NCBI RefSeq assembly: GCF_020882245.1
Contig: NC_083599.1
Location: 46,278,748-46,342,747, forward strand
Source: Rhopalosiphum padi
Lineage: Eukaryota > Arthropoda > Insecta > Hemiptera > Aphididae
Length of the DNA: 64,000 bases
Direction of reading: 5' to 3'
The notes beneath the pieces were generated by a model. That model saw nothing but the letters and a program-made list of their open reading frames with translations, was not told where the DNA came from and made no database searches. Positions 62,401 to 64,000 of the stretch are shown here, in pieces. The stretch's first letter is position 1, and the number at the start of each line of letters is the position of its first letter. The position numbers and the translations under genes are program-made.

Positions 62401-64000
62401 TTATAATATGTAGAACTATAATACATTTGTAGTAAATCTTTAAAGGGTTAAGTCTGGTCTGAGCAAAGAGCCCAATAATAGTTATCTAACCGTAGATCGC
62501 GTTCTTAGTATGGGTACATATCGTCGTTTCATTATGTTCATTGGTTTAAAAACAAATAAAAACTCTACACTGTAAACAATATTCTATTTTGTAGTGACTA
62601 TAAGAAACTATTAGTTAATACTACTTATAATAAGTGGACTTACCCTCTCCTACTGTAAATTTATAAAGATATATATTTAATAAATATAAAATCAATTTAA
62701 ATATTTTTAATGGTTATAGGTATTAAAATACCTCTATTTTAAATATAATCGATAATAAAATATGTCTTAAAGACTTAATTCAAGTTTACACAACCTTACA
62801 TTACATCTTTATCTGTGTACTTTTTTAAACAATGTCACAATACCTACTACAAAGAAAATAAATATGATTTTGTTACTATCGAATTACAAGAAATGTGGCC
62901 ATGTTATTTTTTTTTAATTATCATACCTTTATAATGTAGTATCTAACAACTTTATATCGAAAAATACCAAATAGTATTAACTATTATACAACACAACAAC
63001 AGTTGTGGTAATGTCCGAATACATAAAAATTAATGAATTAATACATTTGTGCTATAATTATTGTCTAAACATTCTACGTGAATGCAATAAAATAGTATTA
63101 TATAACTATTAAAAAATTAGATTAGAGAAAGTTGACATCCCATTGCCTAAAATTACGTTAAACGATGTATTAAATGTTAATAAATCGCTACTTTTTTTGT
63201 GTTGGGCAACCAATGTAGTTAGAAAATTTTATCGGGAAGATAAATGCATCCTAACATTCGCGTAGTTCACTTTATGTTGAAATTAACGAGGTAAAACATT
63301 TTTCCAATCAATAAAAATTTGGTAAAAATGTATTTATGACTTTGGTCGGACTAAATAAGTCCGAAATCTATATTGCCTCCTTAAGTAACTCTTATTAGAG
63401 ACAGCTTTTATTATACTTTATGAATTATACTACAAATATCATATTTCCTATGTGCATAAAATATATTTCCATGAATTAAATTAATGCAAGTACTGAAAAT
63501 GTATAGTTGATTAAATCTATATTATTGTAATTTAAAAATATAATAACAAAAATATTATTAACAATACCAGTTAATAATCTCAATCTTGTTGTTGGATCTA
63601 TAAATGTAAATGTTTTATTTTTAAGTTTAATATAATGATTCGTAATAAATATTTTTCACTAAAATATATTATATTCTAAAAAGAAAATAAAACAAAATAA
63701 AATGTTCGTTTAACTCAACAGCATACGTTTATCTATCAGTGGCGTGCTGACGGAGGGATCAGGGTGTCATATCACCCACTTTGGATTTTTTTTTGTAATG
63801 ATACATTATCTACATGAAAAAACAATTTAGGGTCTGTGAAAAGTGAAAAATAAATATCCCCCCTCCTTTCAAAGAAGCTGAGCATGCCATTGGTATCTAT
63901 AGATATTTTATCCAGGGTAACACTTGATAAAAACTGATTACACACTAACAAACCAAAATGAAAGGTAGTAGATTTAAAAAAACTATGAGATCAATGTTGT
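58473..64000. repeat. long inverted repeat, right arm (continues off the right edge)
   Basis: Reverse complement of 43469-50905 without the retrotransposon. The last bases of the window (GAGATCAATGTTGT) still pair with 43469 and onward, so the repeat is longer than can be seen. Confidence 0.92.
60854..63597 (-). CDS. bicycle-like secreted microexon protein, copy B, 3' six exons
   Basis: Exons on the minus strand: 63597-63568, 62652-62644, 62136-62128, 61976-61950, 61805-61764 and 60930-60854 (stop TAA at 60856-60854). They correspond one-to-one to the last six exons of copy A with the same lengths (30, 9, 9, 27, 42, 77), phase-1 borders and intact GT/AG sites. Relative to copy A the changes are Ile to Thr and Lys to Arg in the first, Glu to Lys across the third/fourth exon join, Lys to Glu in the fifth and Phe to Tyr in the last, with a single silent change. 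No frame is broken, so the gene is probably functional. Its 5' exons, including the signal peptide and the C...YC region, lie right of the window. It points towards copy A, tail to tail. Confidence 0.7.

Noticed and set aside
1..64000. tRNA, rRNA, CRISPR or operon-type structures
   Set aside because: None seen; the window is eukaryotic nuclear DNA with spliced genes and transposons.

Overview
The window looks like nuclear DNA of an aphid. It is extremely AT-rich, with long intergenic and intronic stretches, very short exons with GT-AG borders, and many DNA transposons, MITEs, Helitron pieces and non-LTR retrotransposons. The main gene in it, a secreted protein built from tiny phase-1 exons, resembles the bicycle effector family of aphids and relatives. 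No tRNA, rRNA, CRISPR or bacterial-type feature was seen.

Left part (1-24 kb): the first two coding exons of an outer dynein arm docking protein of the TTC25/ODAD4 type lie on the minus strand (13843-13691 and 958-821), joined by a 12.7 kb intron. The rest of that gene is off the left edge. Inside the intron, on the same strand, a CpG-rich block (4.5-5.6 kb) holds the first coding exon of an unrecognised glycine-rich protein. The intron also holds a pogo-type MITE, a decayed Jockey/CR1-like retrotransposon, three copies of one short TIR element, two hAT elements with perfect 8-bp target duplications, and a nested pair of TIR elements. The stretch from 14 to 24 kb is nearly gene-free, with a perfect 57-bp palindrome and two CpG-rich promoter-like islands.

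Middle part (24-38 kb): a small P-type element carries a THAP exon. A 1.6 kb hAT element keeps a splice-consistent 3' half of its transposase. There are also pogo DDE and YqaJ-type nuclease pseudogenes, and a tandem duplication of about 1.2 kb.

Right part (38-64 kb): this is the most interesting region. A plus-strand gene (38194-48559) can be assembled from 14 small exons. Every internal exon has a length divisible by three, starts at codon position 2 and keeps an open frame. The product is about 170 aa with a signal peptide and two C...YC pairs. Its 3' six exons recur in inverted orientation at 60.9-63.6 kb, inside a long, nearly identical inverted repeat (arms 43.5-50.9 and 58.5-64.0 kb). 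A third, older inverted fragment (51.3-54.8 kb) keeps one microexon. Degenerate Helitron pieces sit at the inner edges of the arms, and a 5'-truncated retrotransposon with an open reverse-transcriptase frame was inserted into one arm after the duplication. The picture is a small effector gene cluster growing by inverted and tandem duplication in transposon-rich DNA. The exon model and the bicycle assignment come from reading the sequence only; no expression or database evidence was available.
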